Origin: an uncultured Treponema sp.
Lineage (GTDB): Bacteria > Spirochaetota > Spirochaetia > Treponematales > Treponemataceae
Assembly: GCA_946186185.1 (NCBI GenBank)
Contig: CAMHMJ010000029.1
Location: 1 to 38,357 of the forward strand
Direction: 5' to 3'
DNA length: 38,357 nt
Shown here: one piece after another, positions 32,229 through 38,357 of the stretch
Layout of the letters: every line of letters begins with the position of its first letter
Numbering within the stretch: the stretch's first letter is position 1
Position numbers and translations under genes: made by a program
Notes under the pieces: generated by a model
Seen by the model: the letters and a program-made list of their open reading frames with translations, nothing else
The model's database searches: none
Told to the model about the DNA's origin: nothing

Positions 32229-33716
32229 ATGGACGAACAAATACTATCGGTTGATACAGCAAAAATTCGCATGGCGATAAATTCTGGTGTTCCTCTTTCT
32301 ATTACCACATACACTCTTCCGCACAATATGGAAGTGTATATGAACGAAATCCTTACTTCGTTTTTTAAAGAGCTTCATCAGGAACAGATGATTCAGTACA
32401 TCACCTACTGCCAGAACGAGCTTATCACCAATGCAAAAAAGGCCAATACAAAACGCGTTTATTTCAAAGAGAAAGGGCTGGATATCAATAATCCTGAGGA
32501 TTACGAAAAAGGAATGAGAACCTTTAAGGTGGATACCCTTTCAAACATAAACTTCTATCTTTCAAAGCAGAAACAGGAAGGATTGTATGTCAGACTTGTA
32601 ATTCAGGTTAAAGACAATGTAATCCGAATGGAAATCCATAACAATTCAGAACTTACATACACTGAATATAAACGCATTCAGGATAAAATCAGCAGGGCCC
32701 AGCAGTACACTTCAATTGAAGATACCTTGAATTCGGTTCTTGATGAATCCGAAGGCGCCGGACTTGGTCTTATCATTCTTATCCTTATGCTCCGAAAGCT
32801 TGGAATGTCCGAGGATAATTTCCAGACCATCTGTGAAAAGGGCGTTACCATTACCCGGCTTTTCCTGCCGATTTATTCAAACACAAAAACCAATATCGAT
32901 ATTGTAACCCAGGAATTTCAGGACGGAATCGATGTTCTTCCTCAGTTCCCGGAAAATATTTCTCATTTGAATTCTCTGCTTTCAAATCCGGAAGTTTCCA
33001 TGTCGGAGGTTGCAACCAGCATTGGTACAGACGCAACCCTCACCGGAGAGCTTTTAAAGCAGGTAAACTCTGCAGCCTTCTCTCTAAGTCAGCCTTGCAG
33101 CAATATTGCAGAGGCGGTAAAGATGGTGGGACTTCGGGGTGTTCGCAATATGCTTTATACCATCGGAACCATGCAGGTGTTCGCAAAACTTCCGGGTAAT
33201 TCTGAAAAGCTGTGGGAACATTCCTACCGGGTTGCCTTCTATTCCTTCAACCTTGCCTATAATTTCTTTCAGGGCTCAAGGGATGTCATCGAAAATGTTT
33301 ACACCTGCGGTCTTCTGCACGATATGGGAAAAATTATTTTTGAGGCCAGTCATCCGAAGTATCTTGAGAAAGTAAAGTCCCTGTGCAGCCAGAAGGGCAT
33401 TGAATCTGAAGTTTTCGAAAAAATCCTCTGTGGTGTAAACCACGGTGAAATCGGTGCAAAGGTTGCTGAAAAATGGAACTTCCCGGATGTGCTCACTCAG
33501 GTAATCCGTTACCATCACTCTCCTGGAAATGCGCCGGAAAACTGCCAGAAGCTTTCCATGTGCGTTTATATTGCCGACCTGATGGTTCACTACATCGACG
33601 GCGAATGCGATTTCTATCAGATTGACCGCACAATCCTCTCTCAGTTCAAAATAACCTCTGAAGAACAGTTCAAGATGATTGTAGACCGAATCACCCAAAA
33701 ACTGGAACGCCACTAG
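32229..33716 (+). CDS. GHKL ATPase-like / HDOD signalling protein
   Basis: A 495-residue cytoplasmic protein. Residues 25-215 look like a GHKL (histidine-kinase/anti-sigma type) ATPase fold. The N-box is E64-L-I-T-N68-A-K-K-A and the G-box G-A-G-L-G-L at 176-181, but there is no phospho-accepting histidine domain. Residues 235-450 are an HDOD domain that keeps the H364-D365 pair (L-L-H-D-M-G-K) and later histidines (N-H-G-E-I-G, R-Y-H-H-S-P). HDOD proteins act in signalling, often without catalysis, but the retained HD pair leaves phosphodiesterase-like chemistry open. It lies just before an MCP gene, and a hairpin element follows its stop by 40 nt. The role is not known; a link to chemotaxis or c-di-nucleotide signalling is inference. 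Confidence 0.8.
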   Translation: MDEQILSVDTAKIRMAINSGVPLSITTYTLPHNMEVYMNEILTSFFKELHQEQMIQYITYCQNELITNAKKANTKRVYFKEKGLDINNPEDYEKGMRTFKVDTLSNINFYLSKQKQEGLYVRLVIQVKDNVIRMEIHNNSELTYTEYKRIQDKISRAQQYTSIEDTLNSVLDESEGAGLGLIILILMLRKLGMSEDNFQTICEKGVTITRLFLPIYSNTKTNIDIVTQEFQDGIDVLPQFPENISHLNSLLSNPEVSMSEVATSIGTDATLTGELLKQVNSAAFSLSQPCSNIAEAVKMVGLRGVRNMLYTIGTMQVFAKLPGNSEKLWEHSYRVAFYSFNLAYNFFQGSRDVIENVYTCGLLHDMGKIIFEASHPKYLEKVKSLCSQKGIESEVFEKILCGVNHGEIGAKVAEKWNFPDVLTQVIRYHHSPGNAPENCQKLSMCVYIADLMVHYIDGECDFYQIDRTILSQFKITSEEQFKMIVDRITQKLERH

Positions 33717-33756
33717 AGTTTTCTTACAACTTAAATAGCAAGTTAATAAATTTATA

Positions 33757-33858
33757 ACAAAATTAGCGTAAGCGGGGTTCCTGTTTGAAAAACACTCAGC
33801 CACCGCGAAGCGGTACTGCCGTTTTTCAAACAGGGTTCCCGCTGAGAGCTAATTTTGT
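33757..33858 (+). repeat. Full-length 102 bp 3'-end hairpin element (copy C)
   Basis: Perfect 11 bp ends (ACAAAATTAGC / GCTAATTTTGT), pairing inner arms and the ACCGC/GCGGT apex, 40 nt after the HDOD stop. It is the inverted orientation of copy B on the map but the same orientation relative to the upstream gene. At three stem positions both partners differ from copy B together (G-C to A-T). Strand is given as that of the upstream gene. Confidence 0.9.
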
Positions 33859-33877
33859 GAGTAAAATTTTATTTTTT

Positions 33878-33906
33878 TTGCTCTTCCTCAAATTCAGTGA
33901 TAAAAT
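33878..33906 (+). promoter_or_regulatory. Promoter of the MCP gene
   Basis: TTGCTC (33878-33883), a 17 bp spacer and TAAAAT (33901-33906). ATG 33925 follows with GAGG as ribosome site. It does not match the sigma28 consensus. Confidence 0.5.
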
Positions 33907-33924
33907 ATAACACGAGGTTATTCA

Positions 33925-36087
33925 ATGAAAAAAATCCGTGTTACTGTTTTTTCTAAGATTATTATTGGCGTTACTGCAACTGCAATTTCACTTCTTTTGA
34001 TTTTTGGAACAATCATTTATCACAAGATGAAAACCATCGATAAGGAAGCTTTTGAGAATTCTTTTCATAATATCGTTGCCGAGGTTGATGTTGCCATCGA
34101 AAACTATTTTGAAAGCTTTGATACCTTTTCAAATTCCTTTGCAAAAATTGAACTGGTAAGCCGGCCGGACAACAGCATCACTTCTTATGTGGATAAAACT
34201 GATCCCAGCGGTAAAATTCCTGTAGATCCGGACAAGTTTGGAAGCTACGAACGCGCCGTTTACGACCTCTGTAAAACCTTTACCGACGAAAAGCCGGAAA
34301 TCACCGGAATTTCCATTTCCCTTGATTCCAACGGCGCTTATGTGCGTTATCCTCATGAGCCCCGCCCGAACAATTACGATGCCCGCACCCGAAGCTGGTA
34401 CAAAAATGCGAAAAACAATAACGGAAAGACCTTTATTTCCAATGTGTACACAACGGCTCTTGGAGGAAGGGTAATTGTTGCCTCAAAATTCTTTAACGAC
34501 TCAAACGGAAATCCCCGGGGCGTTGTTGCCACCGACATCAAATTTGACTACCTTGATTCTTTGATGAAGGCCTTTAAGAAGAACAAGACGGATTTGTCCT
34601 TCCTTATCCTTGATAACAGCGGAAATATCGTTTTAAATCAGCTGGACAGCAGCACCGAATTCAAAAAGGTGGAAGTACTTGGAATTGACGAACTGGAAAA
34701 TTTCAGCCACGGACAGAGAAAAACCTTTATAACTGAATTTAATGGAGTTGAATACGAATTTTCTTCGATTCCGTCGGAAAACAGATATGTTCAACTGGAT
34801 TACATTGTTGCAGCCCCTCTGTCTTACATCAACCGCGCAAATCATGTGGTTTTGAAGGTAATCCTTTTGATTTTGATTGCTTCCGTAGTTTTGTGCGTAC
34901 TGGTAGCTTTTTTCCTTGCAAAAAAGATTACCGATCCGCTTAAATCAACTGTTTCAATTCTTAAAGACATTTCAGAAGGAGACGGAGACCTTACAAAGCG
35001 CCTTCCAAGCACCGGAAACGATGAGCTTTCGGACATGTCCTTCTATTTCAATAAGACCATTGAGAAAATCAGTGCGCTGGTTTCTTCGATAAAGAATGAA
35101 TCTTCGGTTATGGACAGCATTGCTTCGGATCTTTCCGTTAATATGAATGAAACCACCGGTGCTGTTCAGAAAATCGATGAAAATGTAATCAATATTAAGA
35201 ATCAGATCGGAATTCAGAAGAGCGATGTGGTTCAGACTTCAGGAAAGGTAAAACGAATTTCCGAGAACATCGAAATGCTCAGCACAAATATCGGTGAGCA
35301 GTCCCAGAGCATTGCAATGGGTTCAAGCGCAATTGAACAGATGGTTGCCAATATCCGTTCTGTAACCGATATTCTTGATAAAAACGCCCTTTCTGTTCGG
35401 GAACTTACTGATTCTGCAGAAAAAGGCCGTGAGGTTGTGCGTAAAACTGTTGAACTTACGGACAGAATTTTTGAAGATTCAGATGGCCTTATGGAAGCCT
35501 CTGCGGTTATCACCAATATTGCAAGTCAGACAAACCTTCTTGCCATGAACGCCGCAATTGAAGCCAGTCACGCCGGGGAAGTTGGAAAAGGCTTTTCCGT
35601 TGTTGCAGGTGAAATCCGTAAGCTGGCGGAGGATTCAAATGTTCAGGGAAAGAAGATTTCAGATGCCCTTTCAAGCCTGAAAAACCTGATAACCGATATT
35701 TCCGGAGCCTCTAAAGATATTAAGGAGCAGTTTGAAAAGATCTTTAACAATACACATGAAGTAAGTGAGCAGGAAATAGTAATTAAATCCGCAATGGACG
35801 AGCAGACCGCCGGAAGCCAGCAGATTTTGAATGTAATTCACGATATTACGCATCTGACCTCTGGAGTTAAGAGCGGAATTGAAGAGATGAACCGGGACGG
35901 ACAGGATGTTCTTCTTGAGATCGAAAAGCTTTCCAGTGTTTCTGTAGAAATATCTGACACAATGGATAAGATTTCAGGGGAAATCAGCGAGATTACAAAC
36001 TCCGTTTCCGATGTCAACGAGCTTTCCCAGAAGAATAAAGATTCAATCGGACAGGTAACGAACGAAATAAACAAGTTCAAGATTTAA
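33925..36087 (+). CDS. Methyl-accepting chemotaxis protein with dCache sensor
   Basis: A 720-residue receptor: first membrane segment (about 12-32), a periplasmic double-Cache domain (about 35-305, with '[11 protein letters not shown]' as the Cache signature), second membrane segment (about 310-335), HAMP (about 336-390) and a long signalling coiled coil. The hairpin tip ('[19 protein letters not shown]') is the conserved CheA/CheW contact. The sensor type commonly binds amino acids or other small molecules, but the ligand cannot be told here. The arrangement next to flaB and the HDOD gene fits a motility neighbourhood. Confidence 0.95.
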   Translation: MKKIRVTVFSKIIIGVTATAISLLLIFGTIIYHKMKTIDKEAFENSFHNIVAEVDVAIENYFESFDTFSNSFAKIELVSRPDNSITSYVDKTDPSGKIPVDPDKFGSYERAVYDLCKTFTDEKPEITGISISLDSNGAYVRYPHEPRPNNYDARTRSWYKNAKNNNGKTFISNVYTTALGGRVIVASKFFNDSNGNPRGVVATDIKFDYLDSLMKAFKKNKTDLSFLILDNSGNIVLNQLDSSTEFKKVEVLGIDELENFSHGQRKTFITEFNGVEYEFSSIPSENRYVQLDYIVAAPLSYINRANHVVLKVILLILIASVVLCVLVAFFLAKKITDPLKSTVSILKDISEGDGDLTKRLPSTGNDELSDMSFYFNKTIEKISALVSSIKNESSVMDSIASDLSVNMNETTGAVQKIDENVINIKNQIGIQKSDVVQTSGKVKRISENIEMLSTNIGEQSQSIAMGSSAIEQMVANIRSVTDILDKNALSVRELTDSAEKGREVVRKTVELTDRIFEDSDGLMEASAVITNIASQTNLLAMNAAIEASHAGEVGKGFSVVAGEIRKLAEDSNVQGKKISDALSSLKNLITDISGASKDIKEQFEKIFNNTHEVSEQEIVIKSAMDEQTAGSQQILNVIHDITHLTSGVKSGIEEMNRDGQDVLLEIEKLSSVSVEISDTMDKISGEISEITNSVSDVNELSQKNKDSIGQVTNEINKFKI

Positions 36088-36091
36088 TGTA

Positions 36092-36120
36092 ATGGGGCGC
36101 TTAAAGGCGCCCATTTTTTT
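36092..36120 (+). terminator. Rho-independent terminator after the MCP gene
   Basis: GGGCGC (36095-36100) pairs with GCGCCC (36107-36112), flanked by an A-T extension with one bulged G, then seven T residues. Confidence 0.9.
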
Positions 36121-36129
36121 GCCCCGCCC

Positions 36130-36165
36130 AAAAAAAATCAAAAAAAGTAAAAAAAAATAAAAAAA
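36130..36165 (+). promoter_or_regulatory. Four phased A-tracts upstream of the flagellin promoter
   Basis: Runs of 8, 7, 9 and 7 A residues begin at 36130, 36140, 36149 and 36159, so they repeat every 9-10 bp, one helical turn. Such phasing predicts intrinsically bent DNA. It ends 5 bp before the -35 and could also act as an UP element for polymerase. Confidence 0.75.
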
Positions 36166-36169
36166 GTGC

Positions 36170-36196
36170 TAAAGTGAATTTCTGTATCTCCGATAT
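36170..36196 (+). promoter_or_regulatory. Sigma28 (FliA)-type flagellin promoter
   Basis: TAAA (36170-36173), 15 bp and TCCGATAT (36189-36196) match the sigma28 consensus TAAA-N15-GCCGATAA at 10 of 12 positions. The leader of about 70 nt contains GGGT...ACCC pairing and ends in AAGGAG before ATG 36273. Confidence 0.85.
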
Positions 36197-36272
36197 ATTT
36201 AGTAAGGGTGGTGGAAACCCGTGAATCAGACTTGTAATTGGATGTCTGTAAAACACACCAAGGAGATACACT

Positions 36273-37133
36273 ATGGTTATTAATCACAATATGAGCGCAA
36301 TGTTCGCTCAGCGTTCCCAGGGAATTCAGGATTTGGCTCAGCAGAAGAGTATGGAAAAACTTTCTTCTGGTTTGAGAATCAACCGCGCAGGCGACGATGC
36401 TTCAGGACTTGCTGTTTCTGAAAAAATGCGCGCACAGATTCGAGGCTTGAATCAGGCTTCAACAAATGCTCAGAATGGCATTTCTTTCATTCAGACAACT
36501 GAAGGCTACCTCCAGGAAACAACTGACATCGTTCAGAGAATCCGTGAGCTTGCAGTTCAGTCTTCAAACGGTATTTATGCAGCAGAAGACCGCATGCAGA
36601 TTCAGGTTGAAGTTTCTTCACTCATCGCTGAAGTTGACCGCATTGCTTCAACTGCTCAGTTCAACGGTATGAATATGCTTACAGGACGCTTTGCTCGTCC
36701 AAATGGTGAAAACACTGTAACTGCTTCTATGTGGTTCCACATTGGTGCTAACATGGACCAGAGAACACAGGTTTACATCGGAACAATGTCTGCAGCAGCT
36801 CTTGGTCTTCGCAATGTTGGCGATGAATCTATCATGAGCCTTGAAACTCCAGACAATGCTAACCAGGCAATCGGAACTCTCGATGAAGCATTGAAGAGAA
36901 TCAACAAACAGCGCGCTGACCTTGGTGCTTACCAGAACCGCCTTGAAAAGACAGTAACAGGTCTTGATATCGGTGCTGAAAACCTCCAGGCTTCTGAATC
37001 ACGCATCCGCGATACTAACATGGCTAACGAAATGGTTGAATTCACAAAAGACCAGGTTCTCAGCCAGGCAGGTGTTGCAATGTTGGCTCAGGCAAACCAG
37101 TCAAGCCAGAATGTACTCAGCTTGCTCAGATAA
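36273..37133 (+). CDS. flaB: Flagellar filament core protein FlaB
   Basis: A 286-residue flagellin of the FlaB class that builds the core of spirochaetal periplasmic flagella. The N-terminal D0/D1 helix ('[10 protein letters not shown]' through '[15 protein letters not shown]') and the C-terminal helix (to 'N-V-L-S-L-L-R') are conserved, with a short variable centre and no D2/D3 domains, as usual for FlaB. It has no signal peptide because it is exported by the flagellar type III system. AAGGAG lies 8 nt before the ATG. It is a single gene under a sigma28 promoter. Which FlaB paralogue it is cannot be told. Confidence 0.97.
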   Translation: MVINHNMSAMFAQRSQGIQDLAQQKSMEKLSSGLRINRAGDDASGLAVSEKMRAQIRGLNQASTNAQNGISFIQTTEGYLQETTDIVQRIRELAVQSSNGIYAAEDRMQIQVEVSSLIAEVDRIASTAQFNGMNMLTGRFARPNGENTVTASMWFHIGANMDQRTQVYIGTMSAAALGLRNVGDESIMSLETPDNANQAIGTLDEALKRINKQRADLGAYQNRLEKTVTGLDIGAENLQASESRIRDTNMANEMVEFTKDQVLSQAGVAMLAQANQSSQNVLSLLR

Positions 37134-37139
37134 ATCTAG

Positions 37140-37269
37140 CCTCTTTGCTGAAGGCAAAGAGGTGCGAAAAGCAAGAACAATATTTTTTGAAAAGAAAAAT
37201 AAAAGCTTTTCGCGCTTCGCTAGAGGTAGCGTAGCTTAGAAAAAAAAGCGTCCGTGAGGGCGCTTTTTT
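37140..37269 (+). terminator. Structured flaB 3' region ending in a Rho-independent terminator
   Basis: Three hairpins follow flaB: CCTCTTTGC-TGAAG-GCAAAGAGG (37140-37162), GCGAAAAGC (37164-37172) with GCTTTTCGC (37205-37213), and a terminator at 37242-37269 with stem AAAAAAGCGTCC, loop GTGA and a T-rich tail. Only the last has terminator form. The first two may protect the message. Confidence 0.85.
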
Positions 37270-37300
37270 CGTTTAACGAACAATTTCAGACACAAAAAAA

Positions 37301-37339
37301 CTGCCCTTGAATCAATCTTCAGGAATTGTTCAAGGGCAG
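37301..37339. terminator. Bidirectional terminator between flaB and glyA
   Basis: CTGCCCTTGAA (37301-37311) pairs perfectly with TTCAAGGGCAG (37329-37339), with A7 before and T8 after. It works for transcripts from both sides and ends the glyA message 42 nt after its stop. Confidence 0.92.
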
Positions 37340-37380
37340 TTTTTTTTCAAGCTTTTGTTTGTTTAATTCGCTTGTTCTGT

Positions 37381-38357
37381 TTATTTTACAAATGCTTTTT
37401 TAAGGAAGTCTAAATCCAGTTCCGGATAAAGTACGTGAGCTCCCAGGAGCTTGTTTACACGAGCGCGGGCAGCTGCTACTGCGTCGTCAGAAATCTCGAT
37501 TTTTCCCTTTGCAGGTTTTCCTTCTTTTGTAACCCCAGGCTTTGTGTTCTTGAGAACATAGTCGATGATTGAAGCAACTTCCTTCATATCTTCTTCGTTC
37601 ATGCCAAGAGTTGTAAGACCAGGAGTTCCGATACGGATACCTGATGTCCACCATGCGCCGTTTTTGTCGTATGGAAGTGCGTTTGCGTTAGCTGTTACAC
37701 CGCATTTGAAGAGGGCTGCTTCAGCCTGTTTTCCTGTAAGACCGTAACCAGTTACATCTACCAGCATAAGGTGGTTGTCAGTTCCGCCAGTCTGGAGCGG
37801 CATACCGAAGGATTTGCAGCCTTCTGCAAGAGCGGCAGCGTTTTTTACAACCTGGTGTGCCCATGCCTGATATTCAGGTGTGCGTGCTTCTTTGAAAGCG
37901 ATTGCTTTTGCAGCCATTACGTGACCAAGAGGTCCGCCCAGAACCATCGGGCAACCCTTGTTTACATAGTCTGCGAATTCTTTTTTACAGAGAATCATAG
38001 CACCGCGTGGTCCGCGAAGTGTTTTGTGAGTAGTTGTTGTTACGATGTCAGCCCATTTAACCGGGTCAAAGTCGCCTTCGAATACTTTTCCGGCAACAAG
38101 ACCTGCGAAGTGAGCCATATCTACCATCAATACTGCTCCGCACTTGTCAGCAATTTCGCGGAAGCGCTTGAAGTTGATTTTTCTTGGGTAAGCAGAGAAA
38201 CCTGTCAAAAGGATGAGAGGTTTTACTTCCATTGCCTGCTTTTCGATTGCATCGTAGTCAAGAAGACCTGTTTCGCGGTCAACTCCGTACGGGTGGCTTT
38301 CAAACATGCGGGCAGAAACGTTCATTTTGTATCCGTGGGTAAGGTGACCACCGCAAG
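37381..38357 (-). CDS. glyA: Serine hydroxymethyltransferase, 3' part (cut by window edge)
   Basis: The C-terminal ~325 residues of GlyA; the gene runs off the right edge, and the reading frame continues from the edge (38357) through 'C-G-G-H-L-T-H-G' into the listed sequence. The PLP-binding lysine is in T-T-T-T-H-K-T-L-R-G-P-R-G, and the substrate-binding D-M-A-H-F-A-G-L-V-A-G is present. The enzyme interconverts serine and glycine and loads one-carbon units onto tetrahydrofolate. It is cytoplasmic and PLP-dependent. The N-terminal part, start site and promoter lie outside the window. Confidence 0.95.
   Translation of the reverse strand, partial: CGGHLTHGYKMNVSARMFESHPYGVDRETGLLDYDAIEKQAMEVKPLILLTGFSAYPRKINFKRFREIADKCGAVLMVDMAHFAGLVAGKVFEGDFDPVKWADIVTTTTHKTLRGPRGAMILCKKEFADYVNKGCPMVLGGPLGHVMAAKAIAFKEARTPEYQAWAHQVVKNAAALAEGCKSFGMPLQTGGTDNHLMLVDVTGYGLTGKQAEAALFKCGVTANANALPYDKNGAWWTSGIRIGTPGLTTLGMNEEDMKEVASIIDYVLKNTKPGVTKEGKPAKGKIEISDDAVAAARARVNKLLGAHVLYPELDLDFLKKAFVK

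Noticed and set aside
1..38357. CRISPR arrays, tRNA or rRNA genes, transposases, phage genes
   Set aside because: Looked for direct-repeat/spacer periodicity, cloverleaf or rRNA-like sequence, and integrase or transposase motifs; none found.

Overview
The window looks like chromosomal DNA of a spirochaete of the Treponema group. The evidence is a FlaB-type periplasmic flagellin behind a sigma28-type promoter, an HPr kinase/HPr pair, a large methyl-accepting chemotaxis protein, a BspA-like leucine-rich lipoprotein, and a Gld-like ABC system with DUF4340 and GldG-type partners. The species cannot be fixed from sequence alone. I see no rRNA, tRNA, CRISPR array, transposase or phage gene. The window is mostly core and regulatory genes, with an unusual density of structured intergenic DNA.

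Layout. 1-7.1 kb: a propeller-sensor adenylate cyclase (-), an exported OB-fold-like protein (+), a solitary DNA adenine methyltransferase (+), an LRR lipoprotein and a small outer-membrane barrel (-). 7.1-12.1 kb: a minus-strand run of yhbY, an ABC ATPase, a permease, a GldG-like protein and a DUF4340 protein. 12.2-15.2 kb: mraY-like and divergent purH-like genes (-), with a PC4/YdbC-like gene facing away (+). 15.2-18.3 kb: hprK, ptsH, lexA and holA on the minus strand, linking carbon signalling, SOS repression and replication. 18.5-24.5 kb: a TolC/adaptor/RND efflux set (+) ending in a translationally overlapping PII-like gene. 24.5-27 kb: a NarL-type histidine kinase (-) and response regulator (-) flanking a membrane protein (+) that resembles an ECF S component. 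27.1-30.1 kb: a zinc-finger membrane protein (+), then prmC and prfA (-). 30.2-36.1 kb: a membrane-tethered nuclease with a lysine-rich tail, a GHKL-HDOD protein and an MCP (+). 36.1-38.4 kb: flaB (+) and the 3' part of glyA (-), cut by the window edge.

Two patterns run through the window. First, at least eight genes (cyclase, yhbY, purH-like, hprK, histidine kinase, ECF-like, response regulator, prfA; probably also the methyltransferase) have a -10 hexamer only about 5-9 nt before the start codon and no Shine-Dalgarno. Four of these also carry an exact TTGAAA at the right spacing. This predicts leaderless or near-leaderless mRNAs. Second, a family of roughly 100 bp imperfect hairpins with inverted AAAATTGGC-type ends lies just 3' of stop codons, always in the same orientation to the upstream gene. 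Base pairs covary between copies. A 234 bp multi-hairpin cassette with similar ends sits inside the efflux cluster.
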